A stretch of DNA of 64,000 bases from Aricia agestis (GCF_905147365.1 NC_056423.1:1344501-1408500); one strand, 5' to 3'; shown: positions 23,100-34,645, numbered from the stretch's first letter. Numbers and translations are program-made. Notes: generated by a model not told the origin, from the letters alone.

Positions 23100-24425
23100 T
23101 TATGATATATCGACGATCCCACAAGACTTGGATCACTATTATATGCAGATGATTTGAAGAAGCTTAGTAATGATTGAGTCAGCAACGGCTGCAACTATGG
23201 CTCTAAGATAGAGCCATAGTTGCAACAGTAATAATATAGTTTGTTACTACTGCAACAGTAAGATAGTGGACGTGGTTTTAATTGCAGTTAAAGTAGCTAG
23301 TTTTATATTATATTTTATTTTAGCAAGGAATAAAATATGACGACTGCAATTGAGTTGTGCGGCTGATTGACTTTTATTATATTGATGATCCCACAAGACT
23401 TGGATCACTATGATATTATGCAGATGATTTGAAGAAGTTTAATAATGATTGAATCAGTGCAAGGGTTATAAGATGGCATGTTGTTACTGCAACAGTAAGA
23501 TAGCCTATGGCTGCCTTCACATTAAGTCGCGAGTAGTGCGGCAGCCGCGCGACTGCTATACTAAAACGAGCCGCGCTGCTGCCGCGCGGCTCGCGACTTA
23601 CACAGGTCGCTGCGGCCAACTAATTCCATGATAATATAATATGTAAATGCACGCATTACGCGACCAGTGGCCAGCGGCCACGCTCTGGCCGCGCGGCCAA
23701 CGAAAAACATCGCGACACACACGCGGCTACTTGGCCGCCGCGGCCAACGAGATACGGGAATTTGTATGAAATTACTCAATGTGCGCGCACTGGTCGCCGC
23801 GGCCAAACGTTTTTTGTATCTAGTATTCAGTAATAATATGGGGTTGTACGTTTTAAGATCTCGTAAAAAGTTTTTTTAGACATTCTCATATAGTTAAACA
23901 AACTTATCTTCAATTGCAGTAGGTATGTCTGGGAAGTATGTGTGATATGATATTCCTTTCGTAAGCCTCTCCCGTAACAATGGGTGAATCCAAAATTTCT
24001 TGGTCCTTTTTTTCTTTCTCTTTTGTAATAATGAACAAACTAGCGTAACAATAATTTATTTTTCAACGTCCATTTTGGAGCACGATGTGAATTCGACTGA
24101 CTGTGTTCGCAGAAGTGGCCGCAATGTTGGCCGCAAAGTGCGCGGGCTGGCCGCAGCGACCTGGCCGCCTAATGCGCGGAGTCGTTGTAAATGACGAGTT
24201 AAAAAAATATCACAGCCGAACATAGAACCTCCTTCTTTTTCGAAGTCGGTTAAAAAATTACGCTTTCCCAGAGAGCTACAAAGGAAGTTTTGGAATAAAT
24301 TTTACTTTTACAAGCAATACATACGCACTTGCGTATAACGTAGGAACTACATAACTACGATATGTAGATGAGAATGATTTGAAGAAGTCTAGAAATGATT
24401 GAGTCAGCAAAAGGGCTGTCCTAGC
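23100..24425. repeat. Three direct copies of a 'gatgatttgaagaag' repeat
   Basis: The string 'gatgatttgaagaag' with following 'taatgattga.tcag' occurs near 23149, 23424 and, as 'gaatgatttgaagaagtcta', 24372. The first two also share 'cccacaagacttggatcact' upstream. They flank the GC-rich inverted elements at 23523-24180, suggesting those inserted into, or duplicated with, an older repeat. Confidence 0.5.
23523..24180. mobile_element. GC-rich inverted-repeat elements
   Basis: 23523-23600 is a short hairpin element with AAGTCGCGAG and CTCGCGACTT ends around 'gccgcgcg' arms. From about 23605 to 24165 a second unit has CAGGTCGCTGCGGCCA at the left and GGCCGCAGCGACCTG at the right, with many GGCCGC words near both ends. 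The composition contrasts sharply with surrounding AT-rich DNA. Superfamily not assigned. Confidence 0.55.
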
Positions 24426-24548
24426 GCCGCAGTTCAATCCTTACCTAGTTTCTTACACCGGTTTTTCTCGCCGGGTTAGATCCCGAACCGGTGGTAGGCA
24501 ACATGTAGTATTTTTTTTTTTTTTTATTTACCATTTAAAACAAAAATA

Positions 24549-24877
24549 TAAATTACTTACATTTCCTTGTCTCTATATTTATGAAGTAGCTGTGTTTGTA
24601 AGAACAAACCTTGCATTATTTATGCGATTCAATACTAAAAGATACGACCATAAGTTATGTTGTGTTGAATCTAAAACCTCCCTGGTTCGGAAGAATATTT
24701 TCGGAATGGCAACGAAAATTTACAATAAATAGATAATAGATACCCCGGGCTATCAAAGAATTAGACAGCATTCAAAAATTTAAAAATGCGTTGAAAAAAT
24801 ACCTCATAGAAAAATGCTTCTACAGTGTCGACGATCTCTTTCGTGAACCAAAATATATTAATGTTAATACTGTTTAA
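24549..24877 (+). pseudogene. LINE reverse-transcriptase C-terminal fragment
   Basis: One frame reads KLLTFPCLYIYEVAVFVRTN followed by RFNTKRYDHKL and FGMATKIYNK. After a shift of about 11 nt it continues IPRAIKELDSIQKFKNALKK to a TAA at 24875. The order, ending in an LKKYL-like block, is typical of the C-terminal tail of jockey/CR1-type LINE polymerases. It is frameshifted and lacks the catalytic core. Confidence 0.7.
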
Positions 24878-25435
24878 TTTCAAATTTATTAATTGTTTAT
24901 ATATTATTATCTCATAATTTAATTGAAATTTGGTTAAATATGACATTTAATAGCCTAGATATACTATATTTTGATATTTATTGACATTAATGTAATATTT
25001 TTATTCTTAACTTGACTGTGATATAATTTTTAATTTCAAATGTAATTAATAATATGAACTGAACTTTATAATAATTATTATGACTTTGCACGCCACATTA
25101 CTGGCAGAATGTATGGAGCTAATATTATTACTTTTAAGACTTTTACTGAATTTGAAACAATACATATTACAAAACATATAATATATCATCGAGAAACCAC
25201 GAAGGTTTATTAAGACGATATTACAAGTTAACACCATATTATTTATAATTTAAATAATAATTAACAATTAAAAGGTAATGTAATATATAACGAGCTAATT
25301 ACAAGCAAATAATAAGAAATTGGCAGTTACTAATTAATGTAGCTTGTAGTTCATCAACAGAGTAAAAATACAATTTGAAATTAATTACTTATCTAGTTTA
25401 GGTACTGCAGGAGCTAAGATATTATATTATTATCA

Positions 25436-25610
25436 TTCATTTGTATGTTGCTAAAGTGCTTTCTTAATTGAACCTTAATATTGTTTGGTTTTAAAGAATC
25501 TCGCAACGCAGGAGGTAATTCATTGATAAGTCGAGGCACTAGGTACTGCGTGGTTCGCTTGTCGTATACATTATTCGCACCTATCGTAAACAACCGATTC
25601 TGATAAATAG
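25436..25610 (-). pseudogene. LINE reverse-transcriptase C-terminal fragment
   Basis: The minus-strand frame reads NRLFTIGANNVYDKRTTQYL, VPRLINELPPALRDSLKPNN and IKVQLRKHFSN. A short block with Y, LVPR, INELP and LRKHF is the usual end of LINE polymerases. An in-frame stop lies upstream and the core domain is absent. Confidence 0.62.
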
Positions 25611-26280
25611 CTCAAGTGTGTACGGGGTTCAACATTCTGAAAATATTTGCTTCAAATTTATTCAGAAATAAAACATTTTTTTTTCTAGTTATTAACGCTT
25701 TACATCATCGTCTCGATAAGTCTAATTTCCCAGAGGAAAGGACACTCCTTACTCATTCATCATTACCACATCAGCCGACTTGATAAGGCCTTATGAGTTG
25801 ATAAGCACTAAAGTCCTTTAGCAACATTATCGCTATTTATCTACATCTGCTCGATCTTTTTACAGTCTACCCTCGCCGTTAATTCACGAACACGCGTCAC
25901 GTGACACGATGTATCAAAGCTCGCACATGGCCAATTAAGTATCGACCGCGGCGGTCAGATCAAAGGCTTATTTGAATGGAAAATGTAGCGTAGCGGGACA
26001 TGGAGATGGAGACAATGGATGTGAATTATAAAAAAATCACAAGTAAATGCGCGATATCAAAACGCATGATGTAATTTGATATACCCATTAAGATGGCTAT
26101 CCACCGCGACCTATAGCTTAGTTCAAAAAGTAGCATTTTATTTGAATTTTTGTCGGTCACGATTGCTTGCTACGGGGATCGGACCGGTACCTCAAGCAGA
26201 GTAAACAGATTAAATAACGAGTAGGCCGACTTAGAAGAGATCTTGATACGTTACGTTTACAGTCGCTTGTTTGTTTAAAG
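25611..26280. other. No feature recognised
   Basis: No shared repeat and no supported ORF were seen. Confidence 0.4.
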
Positions 26281-26623
26281 CATAAAGTTAATATACCTAG
26301 CGGAATAGAGCAACAATCTCGAGCTATCAAACGAAACCGAAATTGGTTTACATCTGTGTGTAAAAATATGTGTACGTATACACTTACACAAGCATGATTG
26401 AACATGAATTCTATGAGATTAAATTGCCAACGTGCCGATAAGTGCCGACTGGACGTCAAAAAAAGATTTCTGCTGTCATGTATCACTCATCTCTTTTTAC
26501 CACCCAGTGTTACTGATAGTGACATCTCGCTTGCTCAGCCCTTTTTTTCTCTACTCCGCTAGGTATATACCTAGCGGAGTAGAGAAAAAAAGGGCTAACC
26601 ATGAAGTTAATATTAACTTCATG
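26281..26623 (-). mobile_element. hAT-like MITE, family H, with a terminal rearrangement
   Basis: Exact 8-bp target duplication GTTTAAAG (26273-26280 and 26624-26631). Compared with the 296-bp copies it carries an extra inverted piece near the right end: CTACTCCGCTAGGTATAT is followed by its complement ACCTAGCGGAGTAG. The element therefore has a partial internal inverted duplication. Confidence 0.8.
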
Positions 26624-26631
26624 GTTTAAAG

Positions 26632-27424
26632 TCGAGGTACTCCTTAGTTCTGTCTATTTTGGCTAAAGCACAATAGACATAAAGAACCAGTAAGCCGACT
26701 AAAAAGTGTTCTCAAAATTTCGGCCGGCGAGTGCCGTAACTGCATTACTGAGCCGCCTTTAGCATGCTTACAGTGGTACCCGCGCCGATTCGTCAGTTTG
26801 TTTGAAGTCGACCTACTGGTTCGTTCTATTGTGGTTGTAAGCATGGAAATTTCGCGTTTTTTATTTTATTTTTATAAATATAAAGATGTCTCCTCCAGTA
26901 ACTCTATATACATGGTGTGTTATGATTGAGTGTTTATTGAATTAGGCTCCCAGTTATGTTGTTTTATGTTAAATGGCTTTTACAGCATCAAACGTGCCCG
27001 TGAAAAGAGCTATTCAGAGTTATTTTATGCTAAATAGAGATACGCGTAGCTTTTAATTATGTTTTGATCATGTTACATTGGTAAAGTACCATTAAATACT
27101 GAATGATGGAAAATTGTATACGGAAAAAAAACTTTGAATACGCACCAGAGAAAAAAATTGTGAAAACTGTTTTTACCCTTAAATGTATGAATTATGGGTA
27201 AAATAATTATAGGTAAAGAGCATACTGGCAACTGGGACAGAAAAAAACGTAATTTTCTCAAGTAACAATTACATCGTAAGCATATTCTGTTGCCGGATGG
27301 CCCCAAATATTACTTAAGTAGCCTCTTTTTCTGGTCACCTCATTTCTGGTCATGCTAAAACTACATAAAAAAAAACTTGAGAGGTGTTAAGGGAGTACAC
27401 CCGAATGGAACGAAGTTAAAATAT
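26632..27424. other. No feature recognised
   Basis: AT-rich, with no element shared elsewhere in the window and no convincing coding frame. Confidence 0.4.
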
Positions 27425-28380
27425 ATATATCTATGGACGCTTCACACCACGTCAGTCTGGCCCCGTGCTAAGTACCTAAAGGACTTGTGTTACAGGTACC
27501 AGACAACGGAAATATATTTAATACTTTTATACTATACATATGTGGCGGTACCCACAATTCGCCTAACATTCCTGCATCGCGTGCTGAAATGTATCACGTG
27601 GGCTTTGGCCTGACCGAGCATAACACCTCGCTCGGTCGGAAGATCTTCCTTTGTGGTGGCCTCGCATATTCCCACATTGATGACCCTCGACAGAACACGC
27701 CTCCTTCATCATCATCACTCCCCGCCCTTCCGCACCGCGCCAGCCAGCATCGCCTCATCGGGTACTTCGTCCACTAGCCGCAACGTACCGCGGCCTGGGC
27801 GACTCCGCATCGGCATCATTGCGCTTTCTCACTACACCGACCGGTCAGCAAGCAGAGCACATCTCTCCTGGTCAGCGCGTAGCATCGGCCCCCGCACGGC
27901 AGCTATCCGACTCACTGGATCCCGTGCAGCAGCTTACAGTTCCGACTCACTGGGACTCACTGCAACAGTTCCGACTCACTGGAACTCACTGGCACTGGCG
28001 ACTCAAGCGACAAGACTTCAAGATTCTACCTCCGGTCTTCGGGGGGGAGTGATGTGACGGTACCCACAATTCGCCTAACATTCCTGCATCGCGCTATCGA
28101 AGTTTTCTAAGCGCGTCGGTATATATACGACAACTTAAATGTATCACGTGGGCTCCGGCCTGACCGAGCATAACACCTCGCTCGGTCGGAAGATCTTCCT
28201 TTGGCCGCCACGCACATATCCCACACATATATTTAAGATTTTTATTATATCATACACATATTTAATACACATCCAGACCCGGGAACATTGAAAACTTTTT
28301 GTTCCGTCGGCGGGATTCGAACCCGCGACCCCCGGCTTGAGCTACCGACGCGCTCACCTCTGAGCCACAGAGGTCGTCAG
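27425..28380 (-). mobile_element. SINE S1 split by an LTR element
   Basis: The tail half (27425-27540) and the tRNA-like head half (28226-28380; minus-strand B-box GGGTTCGAATCCC, A-box TGGCTCAGAGG) belong to the family at 6771-7037. They are separated by the LTR element at 27541-28225. The copy at 44341-44400 shows the uninterrupted sequence across this site. Confidence 0.82.
27541..28225 (+). mobile_element. Small Ty3/gypsy-like LTR element, non-autonomous
   Basis: LTR1 27541-27676 and LTR2 28053-28225 both start TGTGRCGGTACCCACAATTC and end TCCCACA. A CATA target duplication flanks the element (27537-27540 and 28226-28229). Between the LTRs lie only 376 bp, ending in a polypurine tract (GGGGGGGAGTGA) next to LTR2 and containing repeated CGACTCACTGG words. 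LTR2 has a TATATATA box; LTR1 is 37 bp shorter and has lost it. There is no gag or pol, so this is a TRIM-like or deleted derivative. The gypsy-type assignment rests on the 4-bp duplication and the tract style. Confidence 0.78.
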
Positions 28381-28439
28381 TTATTTCTTGTGTTCAAAAA
28401 ATCTGTTTATTATATTATAGTATATATTCAAAAAAATAT

Positions 28440-28620
28440 TAAAAAAGCCATCTATTGACGCCCAGGAATACTAACAACGCGTCGCTGTTTATTCTCAAAA
28501 AAGGCCATCTAGTTGACGCACAGGAATAATATCAATGCCCTCTGCCCCTACCATGCAGGTACTAATAAAAAAGTATCATTACAACTTTCTCGGTCTAGCT
28601 CCCTTTCGCAACGCGCGATA
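28440..28620. repeat. Short direct duplication and repeat fragment
   Basis: 'agccatctattgacgcccaggaata' and 'ggccatctagttgacgcacaggaata' are direct copies about 60 bp apart. 28570-28612 ('ctcggtctagctccctttcg') matches in reverse the repeat near 47490-47530. Confidence 0.5.
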
Positions 28621-29019
28621 ACTAACTCCATTAAATTACAAAATTTGTATGAAAATATTTTAGTTATTTTAATTACAGTAATTTGTAAATATGGTGTAAG
28701 GTATAATATGCTCCCTACATAAATATATCTTACTCCATATTTATAATCACCACAACATACTTATACTGACTTCATTCCCCCCCGACCCCATAGAAAGTAA
28801 GTCAAGTGGTGAAAACGTGATGATTTTCATACTTCACCCACACTTCCCCCATATTATAATGCGGGGTATATCCCTATAACTATACCTAAGTACTGACAAC
28901 TTCAAGTATAGGGAACGTACGCAACGAAGGTAAGGTACGTAGCTGTAGGTATTCGTTTGTGCACTGCAGCCGCATGTAAGTCGAGCTTTAGCGATACCCT
29001 ACTTACAACCTAAACATTC

Positions 29020-29137
29020 GGTTTTACTACAAAAGATTTAAACACCTGTTGAACAGTTGATTAGAAAAAAAATCAGTACAAAATGGTCTCAAAACAACTG
29101 TTCAATAGGTGTTTAGATCTTTTGTGGTAAGCCCGTT
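29020..29137. mobile_element. Palindromic MITE
   Basis: Arms CAAAAGATTTAAACACCT and AGGTGTTTAGATCTTTTG, then GAACAGTTG / CAACTGTTC, are inverted around a centre of about 35 bp. Confidence 0.68.
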
Positions 29138-29330
29138 AGAATTCCATAGTTGTAATTGAAGAAGGCATCTTGGCTAAGGGTCCAGTTCCCGAGGAAAATA
29201 TTGAAAAATACAAAGTGAAAACATTTTACGAAATTGATTTTTAGTTTTCCATTTACGGTTTCATAGCAATTGTCTGTATGTACCGTTTGTGAACCTGCTT
29301 ATGATATTTTTGTATTAAAGTAGTATTTTT

Positions 29331-29771
29331 ACTTAAGAGCTCACCTGACTCTAAAAATCAAACATCGTCCTTCTCTCTTCACACTCACGCCCGTCTTTCA
29401 TATGCCAGGTGAAAAAGGACGACGCGGAATCATCGCCGAGTTAGTTTTACTTGAATAAAAGACGAACTATAATGATTATGAAAAATGTGTTTTGAGAAAA
29501 TTTAGGTTTTATCAATACCTTTTTACATATTAAAAAATATTAAAGAAAAGACAGCAAACTTCGAAGATCCAAGCAAAAATGTGTCTAAAACAAGGTTTTT
29601 TGTAAAAAAGAAACTATCGAGCATTTTTTGAGTAATCGTGTTTTCGTCTTGAGCATTTAATCTTTATGAACTGAAGTTACTTGTGTCAAAAAATCAGTTT
29701 TCTAGACCTTACAGATTTTGAGATCTAGGTTTAAGTATGTAGTCAAGTTAGGGTCATATGGGCTCTTAAGT
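29331..29771. mobile_element. TIR element (ACTTAAGAGC ends)
   Basis: Left ACTTAAGAGCTCACCTGAC and right GTCATATGGGCTCTTAAGT are inverted with a few mismatches. Internal sequence is non-coding ('gtgaaaaaggacgacgcgga', 'ctcaagacgaaaacacga' in reverse). About 440 bp. Confidence 0.6.
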
Positions 29772-30768
29772 ATATTATTATAATAATATTATACGTACCT
29801 ATACAGAATATCAAAATTAATCTAATATAACAACGAAAGTTATCAATGTAAAAGATACAAAAAACATCAACTTTATTATCGTCGCAAACAAATTATAAAA
29901 TCAGACATTTTAAAAATGACCATCACCACCACGATTTTGTAAATTAAAGCTTTTCATATTATTATGACACTGTAAAAAATTACATCACATAACTAAGCTT
30001 CACTTTATCCATGGGAGCGTTGGCATAATCACAATATTAATAATATCCAGTAATACATATAACTTATATTATTATTTTGTTTCTGTGTATCTTTTTTTTT
30101 TGTTGTATGGTGTTGAAGTTCAAATAATTGAATTAAGTTTCAAAATAACTTAGCCATCATTGTCATCAAAATCGGTAACCCTAGTACAAGATTTTCGCAC
30201 GCGGAAACGTTTTATTACATTGTTTTGCTATTTAAAGCTATCCCGAATCACGTTTGTGTGCGTATGGCTGGACCGGGCGGTCTAGTACACTTCTGATCTA
30301 CTGTATAACTTTATTTTGTGGTATAACTCCATAATCTTTGCCTCTGGGACGTTTTTCCGTCGAACAATTTACGGAGGACGTACTATACATAAAGCACCGT
30401 GTTTACAGTGGTTACTTTCTCCCCAGTTGCGGGGAGTTTACAAAGCCTGGTGAGTAATTAGAGAAAAATGGGGAATATCTGGGTCACTGTGTGTGTGTGC
30501 GTGTATCTGTGTGTGTGCGTGCGTCTGTGTGCAGTTCAATGACATTTGAAGGTGTAAAATAGCGTTTAGCTTACCCTAGTCCTAGGTACGCTGGGATATG
30601 TTTATTAAATTGAAGTATTGTTTGATGATTATATGGGGTTGCCATATTTAAAAGTTTTGCCCTAATTAATGGATATTAAAAGTATTGTAAAACTGTTTTT
30701 GACGGATATAATATTGTGTTACGGTAAATATCTTATGTACTCAAAATGATCGGGGTTTTATCAGACTT
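29772..30768. other. No gene; one GT-rich microsatellite
   Basis: 30484-30535 is an imperfect GT/GC repeat. The rest shows no repeat shared in the window. Confidence 0.45.
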
Positions 30769-30935
30769 ACCATCGAATAAATTGATTCATAGGCATGTTG
30801 ACGGACCTATATTCTCATTTGGTCGGATTATGTCAATTCAATGTAAGTCAGTATCTATCAGCTGTATTTGCCATAACTCGACCATACTACGCAGGTCTGC
30901 CATCTGCATAACATGAACCAACTTCTCTGATAGTA
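30769..30935. mobile_element. AAGTTGATTCATAGG-type MITE
   Basis: Left 'taaattgattcataggcatgttgacggacc' and right 'gaaccaacttctctgatag' resemble the two ends of 40881-41042; 'catttggtcggattatgtcaattcaat' is shared with 8845-8885 and 40915-40955. Confidence 0.6.
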
Positions 30936-31019
30936 TTCATTTAAAGCCTTGGTGCACTATATATGTTCAAATTGTAATTTTCCATCTTTTTAGTAAAAGA
31001 TGGCCCCGTGCGAGTTTCT

Positions 31020-31078
31020 GACGCCGGTTCTTCTCGCCGGGTTAGTTCCCGAACCGGTGGTAGGCACCTTAGTATCAA
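31020..31078 (+). repeat. LINE 3'-tail fragment
   Basis: 'gccggttcttctcgccgggtt', then 'cccgaaccggtggtaggca', recurs at 24455-24500. From recall of lepidopteran LINE tails it is likely such a remnant. Confidence 0.45.
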
Positions 31079-32024
31079 CGTTCAAAAATATTTTTGTAAA
31101 AAATTACTCTAAATAAAAAATATTTTGATTTTGAGTACATTTTCAAAGTAAGATGATAAACATCATTTTTTTTAATTCAAATATCAGATACTTCTGGAAG
31201 TTATATGAATTTATTATGATGATTAGCTTAAAATTATATTTTTTGAGCGAAATAAAGTGTTCATTATTGCATACTACCACGATATTACATCAAATAAAAG
31301 TGACTTAACCTAGACATCTAGTATAAATAAGAAAAAGTAAGAAACAGTCTTATATTGTCTAGGAAGAATATGCTGAAACAAACACTAACTTTAGAATTTA
31401 TTATCTGAAATGCAAAACGCGATTTAAAGTTCAACGACTCCTGTTTAATATCTTTAAGTAATTTTAGCTGTAAAGATACGTTGGGTTAGGTCAGTTGATT
31501 CATAGCTATAATCCTTTTCGTGACACGAATTTTAAAATTTTAATTTGCATACTATAATAACTAAAGACATGAGTGGATGGTATATAATATCTATATTATA
31601 TATATTTGGTAAATAATATCTAGCTAATAATTACTGATGATGTGATAGGTAAGTTACGAGTTTTGTTCAAATTAAGTACGAAAGGTAAATAATATGAGTA
31701 ATTGCTCTTAGGTTGTAAAATGTCGGTTACCCACTTCATTTTCTCTTGTCTTTAATTATGACTGCAATTATATTATTTTGTTTGGGTGTAACATTTTAAT
31801 GGATAAAGTTTGTTATAATGTCATTAAAATATTGCATATTAGCTGTAGTTAAAAAAAGTAATTAATAATGTGAAGCTATAATTTAACTAAATACAATAAA
31901 GCACTAACATTACCTTAAAACTCATTTAATTTTCATAAAAAAAGATACAAAATACCTAATTATGTTGAGTTAGAAAGTAAATGTTTTAGGCGCGATTTAG
32001 TTGTTTCTTTGCGAACATCATGAC
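31079..32024. other. AT-rich, nothing recognised
   Basis: No repeat shared within the window and no supported coding frame. Confidence 0.4.
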
Positions 32025-32094
32025 TTCAATGAAATTATATGGGCGAAAATCGAAATACTTTATATGGCAAAACAACGTAGGCCGGGACAGCTAG
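32025..32094 (+). mobile_element. Helitron family B, 3' end only
   Basis: 'gggcgaaaatcgaaatactt', then GGCAAAACAACGTAGGCCGGGACAGCTAG split around its hairpin. It abuts a family A copy that starts seven bases later. Confidence 0.72.
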
Positions 32095-32101
32095 TCTAAT
32101 A

Positions 32102-32307
32102 TCCATACTAATATTATAAATGCGAAAGTGTGTCTGTCTGTCTGTTACTTCTTCACGCCAAAACCGTTGGACCGATTTTACTGAAATTTGGCATGGAGAT
32201 ACTTTGAGTCCCGGGAAAGGACATAGGATACTTTTTATCCCGGAAAAATGTACGGTTCCGCCGCGATAAACGAGTTTTGGCGCAACGGAGTTGCGGGCGT
32301 CATCTAG
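32102..32307 (+). mobile_element. Helitron family A, near-complete copy
   Basis: TCCATACTAATATTATAAAT start, (GTCT)n, 'ccgggaaaggacataggata', a hairpin 'gcaacggagttgc' and GGCGTCATCTAG end. Confidence 0.86.
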
Positions 32308-32597
32308 TTACATATAAAATTCTCGTGTCACAGATGCATGGTTGAACTGCTCTAAAACGGCTCGACCGTATTTCATGAATCTTAGCGAGCATATCGGCTA
32401 AGGTTGAGAATCGAACAACATGATCTACTTTTTATATTGATAAGTGCATTTGTTGAATAAAATATAGTATTACAACTCGAGACGAACGGCGACCATTGTT
32501 TGTGCGACGGGATAGCGTTGGACGTTGCCATGGTGACATACTTATTTAGTCGCTTCAATAACATAATATGGGCGAAAATTGAACTACTTTATACGGC
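32308..32597 (+). mobile_element. Helitron family B, 3'-truncated
   Basis: 'acatataaaattctcgtgtc' directly follows the CTAG of the family A copy. The body ('aacggctcgaccgtatttca', 'cgaccattgtttgtgcgac', 'gttgccatggtgacatac') matches 6172-6492. The 3' hairpin is cut off by the palindrome at 32600. Confidence 0.75.
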
Positions 32598-32599
32598 AA

Positions 32600-32671
32600 T
32601 GACTTGTCAAATTGAGTTATATTATAATATTACTATATTATAATACTCGTATAACTCAATTTGACAAGTCA
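32600..32671. repeat. Palindrome
   Basis: Arms TGACTTGTCAAATTGAGTTA and complement, with an AT-rich centre (about 30 nt). It interrupts the 3' end of the Helitron B copy, so it is probably a small palindromic insertion. Confidence 0.75.
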
Positions 32672-33064
32672 GCCATTATGCAGATTTTGGTATCTACTTC
32701 GTAAAGTTACATTACCATTTGAGGATATTCTGTCAGATGAATGAAGCAGGCGTGTTTGATATTGACATGAACATACATACAGATCGAAGTCCCAATAACA
32801 TTCGTGTACAATGAACGGCGCGCAATTTCATCTAAATGTCACAAATGCATTCCATGTCGCGGTGTAAGGAAGAAAACGGGATTTGTTAATAATGTCTGAC
32901 GTATATTTAAAATCGTTTATTCATGTTTGTGGCGATTTGTGTAAGTTTTAGTATAATCATACTCGTATTTATGTTATTATTTAATGGATTTATAATATTG
33001 GTATATATGCTAAATATAAGTTGTCAAATACAAAGAAAATTATAGCATATTTATAATTTATAAT

Positions 33065-33385
33065 AGCTCCCACACCGGTTTCAGTGATGGTGGTCGGTTT
33101 CAATGAAACCAGGCTTGCTACGCAGGAGTAATTTTATAGTCCCCAAGTGTGTGCGCAGTACACAAGAGCACTCTCTATTCCTTTACTCTCATAACCCAGT
33201 GGGACGGAAGACCGACACGACCGGCGAAAGATCAGGCGCAGGACCGACTTTTTACATGCCCATCCGACGCATGGATCATCTTACTTGTCAGACCAAACTT
33301 GGAAATAACATGTTTCCACTTCGGGAATCGAACCCACGACCTCCGAGTCAAGAGCCGCGCTCTATACCACTAGATAAGACTGATG
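33065..33385 (-). mobile_element. SINE S2 copy
   Basis: 'caccggtttcagtgatggtg', 'gtgcgcagtacacaagagca', 'gggacggaagaccgacacga', 'catccgacgcatggatcat' and a minus-strand tRNA-like head (B-box GGTTCGATTCC, A-box-like TGGTATAGAGC) match 3193-3556. Confidence 0.75.
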
Positions 33386-34645
33386 CATATTTATCACAAT
33401 ATTAAGACAAGTCTTAAACTAGAGCTCAGGTCCTCAAGTCCATTCTCAATTTAATCAAAAACATTATAGAAATTACAAAACACTATTTTTTATAAACTGT
33501 CAAATCAACACAAAAAACGCAATAAAACGTTACAACGTTTCTTTTGTGTATTTGAAGTTGCCACACACACAATAATACAATCGTACTACTTATTCTAATA
33601 AAAGTATGAATTACTATTATAAACATCTTCAAACAATCGAAAGCAAATAATGTTGTTTCACAACACACGAAAACAACAACACATAACACAAATCCAGTCA
33701 ATCCACCAAACGTCCGGACAATAGTCGAATTCGATTACAGCGACACGCAAACAGACAATGCGCCCTTTCGCCACCCTGTCATTGCGATGTGGAATGACGT
33801 CATTCGAGCTAGAGATGGATTTGGGCCATAATTCCTGAACAGCACGCCCCTTACCCAGAAAAATCCAAACAACAATCCCAAAGACAACACCGTACATCGC
33901 TGCTTTTGTAGCGAAGTCTACGGGCTATTACAAAGTGAATCAGCAATGTATATCAACGTGGGGGCTAAAACCGCTCTTTCGAAATCCAATTTCGGAGTGG
34001 CGTGTGTCATTTAAGGCACTGATGGGTGGGCATTAGGGCGTCTGCATTGTGACCGGCAGGGGCCACGTAATTTTGCAAATGCGCGACTAACGGGTTGGAC
34101 GGAAAAAAATATTTCAATTGACAACGCCAAAAGGGTCTCATTTTAATTTTGTCCGCAGAACGTCAAACATTAACGACATTAAGCGCAGACCAGGAAAAAT
34201 GGCGTTAGGGCCAGGAAAAATAACGTTAGGGCCAGGAAAAATGGCCTTAGGCGTTTTTGTAAATGGATTGTCTATTGTTTTTGAAATGACTGATCACTGT
34301 AATCATGGATGCAAAGGTGGAAATAATGTTAATTGCAAAAATCTATAACAGAAGAAGAGAGATTTATTTCATTGAAAGAAGAAGTATGTATTTATTGCCC
34401 CTTATTATTTCCGGTTTGTCCCAGTTCTGGAGTTCAAAATTTTGATAGTTAATTTGAAAGACAAACAAGTAATGCAATAACTTCATAGAATTGGTCTCTT
34501 AAGTTCATATTATGTCCTCGTTTAAAAAAAAATAAGCAACAGCCTTCGGTTTGCTTTTTACCTTCACTATTGTCTCTAAAATGACCAAAAGATTTATCTA
34601 CTTTATTTTGAAAACACCAGAAGTAATGCAAGAGCTTAGCGTCAG
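33386..34645. other. Unique-looking interval with a short tandem repeat
   Basis: 34196-34250 has three copies of an 18-bp 'agggccaggaaaaatggcgtt' type unit. 33680-34110 is less AT-rich than its surroundings and not shared elsewhere in the window. A minus-strand ATG at 33897 opens a hydrophobic stretch followed by a gtaagg (see findings), too weak to call a gene. Confidence 0.4.

Noticed and set aside
27487..28057. Open frames of 96 and 134 codons
   Set aside because: They lie in the LTR and the non-coding centre of the small LTR element and show no gag or pol motif.
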